Position numbers and translations under genes: made by a program | Notes under the pieces: model-generated | Told to the model about the DNA's origin: nothing | Database searches by the model: none | The model's input: the letters and a program-made list of their open reading frames with translations, nothing else | Part shown: positions 41,053 through 42,114 of the stretch, one piece after another | How the letters are laid out: each line of letters opens with the position of its first letter | Position numbering within the stretch: position 1 is the stretch's first letter | NCBI GenBank assembly: GCA_014376785.1 | Contig: JACMQW010000051.1 | Location: 1 to 42,114 of the forward strand | Origin: Oligoflexia bacterium | GTDB taxonomy: Bacteria > Bdellovibrionota > UBA1018 | Direction: 5' to 3' | Length of the DNA stretch: 42,114 bases

Positions 41053-42114
41053 TCAAGAACGAAGGGCGATTTCGGCTTGAACGATTTGTGCTTCGACAGC
41101 CGTGACCCCGGTTCCGCCTTCGCTCTTTCGAGCGCGCATCGCCGCCCGATGAGAAAGCAACGGTAAGACATCGTCGGAGAATCCTTTGTCGATCGAACGA
41201 AGGTCCTCCAGCGTCAGTGCCTCGATCGATTTCCGATGCTCCAGGCAGTATTTCACAGTACGGCCAGATACTTCGTGAGCATCTCGAAAAGGCATCCCTT
41301 TAGACGCTAAGTAATCCGCAATTTCAGTCGCGTTCGAGAAATCACCCGCAAGCGATTTCTCCATTCGTTCCCTCGAAAACTTCGCGGTCGAAAGCATCAG
41401 CCGCATCAAACGAACACTGGAAAGCGCTGTATCCACCCCTTCGAAGAGAAAGGCCTTATCTTCCTGCAGGTCCCGATTGTAAGCGAGAGGCAAGGCTTTC
41501 AGCATCGTGAGAGCGCCCATGAGAGCGCCATAGAGCCGTCCCGTTTTACCGCGAATGAGTTCGGCCACATCCGGATTCTTTTTTTGCGGCATGATGCTCG
41601 AGCCGGTGGTTACGGAATCGTCTAAGCGCACAAATCCGAATTCGGGAGTGGACCAGATGATCAGTTCTTCCGAAAATCGAGACAAATGCATCATGACGAG
41701 CGATGCGGCGCTGAGAAATTCGACCACGTAGTCTCGGTCCGAAACGGCGTCGAGGGAATTCTCCATCGGTGAATCAAACCCTAGAAGAGACGAAGTCAGC
41801 TGACGGTCGATCGGAAACGGCGTTCCGGCGAGAGCGGCCGACCCTAGAGGCATGCGGTTCACCCGTTTCACAAGGTCAGACAGCCGCTCGCGGTCTCGCT
41901 GAAACATCCAAAAATAAGCCAGAAGGTGGTGGGCGAGCGACACCGGTTGCGCATGCTGAAGATGGGTCATCCCCGGCATCACGGTATCCGTCTCACCCCG
42001 TGCCGACTCTAGAAGCCAAGACTGAGTCGCCGCTAATTCATGATTTAATTCGACGATTTTACCGCGGAGGTAAAGTCGCGTATCGGTCGCGACTTGGTCG
42101 TTCCGAGAACGCGC
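41053..42114 (-). CDS. argH: Argininosuccinate lyase, C-terminal part (partial)
   Basis: The frame runs off the window's right end; about 353 residues are present of some 460. It reads RNDQVATDTRLYLR at the 5' side, MPGMTHLQHAQPVSLAHH (the catalytic His region) and TGSSIMPQKKNPD, the fumarase/lyase superfamily signature. The C-terminal lid has MPFRDAHEVSGRTVKYCLE. The enzyme splits argininosuccinate to arginine and fumarate, the last step in arginine synthesis, which feeds SpeA elsewhere in the window. The ORF's first internal ATG at 41982 is not the start. Confidence 0.97.
   Translation of the reverse strand, partial: ARSRNDQVATDTRLYLRGKIVELNHELAATQSWLLESARGETDTVMPGMTHLQHAQPVSLAHHLLAYFWMFQRDRERLSDLVKRVNRMPLGSAALAGTPFPIDRQLTSSLLGFDSPMENSLDAVSDRDYVVEFLSAASLVMMHLSRFSEELIIWSTPEFGFVRLDDSVTTGSSIMPQKKNPDVAELIRGKTGRLYGALMGALTMLKALPLAYNRDLQEDKAFLFEGVDTALSSVRLMRLMLSTAKFSRERMEKSLAGDFSNATEIADYLASKGMPFRDAHEVSGRTVKYCLEHRKSIEALTLEDLRSIDKGFSDDVLPLLSHRAAMRARKSEGGTGVTAVEAQIVQAEIALRS

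Noticed and set aside
1-42114. tRNA genes, insertion sequences, prophage or CRISPR array
   Set aside because: I looked for T-loop-like GGTTCGA motifs with acceptor stems, transposase motifs, terminal inverted repeats and regularly spaced repeats and saw none. The one GTTCGAA-like string near 15350 belongs to rnpB.

Overview
The window looks like chromosome from a free-living or predatory-type Gram-negative (diderm) bacterium. It has an outer-membrane TolC-type channel, an RND pump, a beta-barrel protein, many signal-peptide proteins and a bacterial type-A-like RNase P RNA. Base composition is balanced. The density of exported hydrolases and the style of the hypothetical proteins suggest Bdellovibrionota/Oligoflexia, but no marker here proves this and it is inference. 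I see no tRNA, insertion sequence, phage gene or CRISPR array. No gene-free stretch exceeds 300 bases; the longest (16600-16869) holds two hairpins.

Region 1 (1-9761) is an island of exported enzymes: an endonuclease/exonuclease/phosphatase-fold protein, two paralogous phospholipase-D-like proteins, a diacylglycerol-glucosyltransferase-like protein that carries a signal peptide, an alkaline-phosphatase-superfamily enzyme, and three paralogs of a Cys/His protein resembling DUF4105/Lnb. Four of these genes form a tight minus-strand operon (7751 to 2798). Both PLD-like proteins and the unrelated glycosyltransferase end in a similar Cys-x-Arg-(Ala/Ser)-Leu tail.

Region 2 (9758-19433) holds speA (arginine decarboxylase), an exported HEIMH metalloprotein, a small secreted protein, a trypsin-like protease, rnpB directly abutting a Nif3-family gene, a small exported peptide, an exported M1-like metallopeptidase and an outer-membrane protein. 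Region 3 (19614-24091) is a two-gene efflux operon, TolC-like plus RND, with no periplasmic adaptor gene between them. Region 4 (24135-27584) has a TPR protein coupled to an exported unknown, then two exported unknowns, each preceded by a sigma-54-type -24/-12 element. Region 5 (27835-34837) has a SWIM-SNF2 helicase, a GNAT acetyltransferase, an exported CxxCH protein, a ferredoxin overlapping an HDOD-like gene, and a CBS protein followed by a STAS-like coiled-coil protein.

Region 6 (34838-42114) holds the most striking content. A secreted protein with the architecture of Bacteroidota type IX secretion cargo sits behind a third sigma-54-like element and a structured leader. Next comes a two-gene operon of an alkaline-ceramidase homolog and a sphingosine-1-phosphate-lyase homolog, both with their key catalytic residues: a eukaryote-like sphingolipid degradation module. 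A divergent operon (TauE/SafE permease, pirin, OsmC-like protein, envelope protein) and the 3' part of argH close the window.
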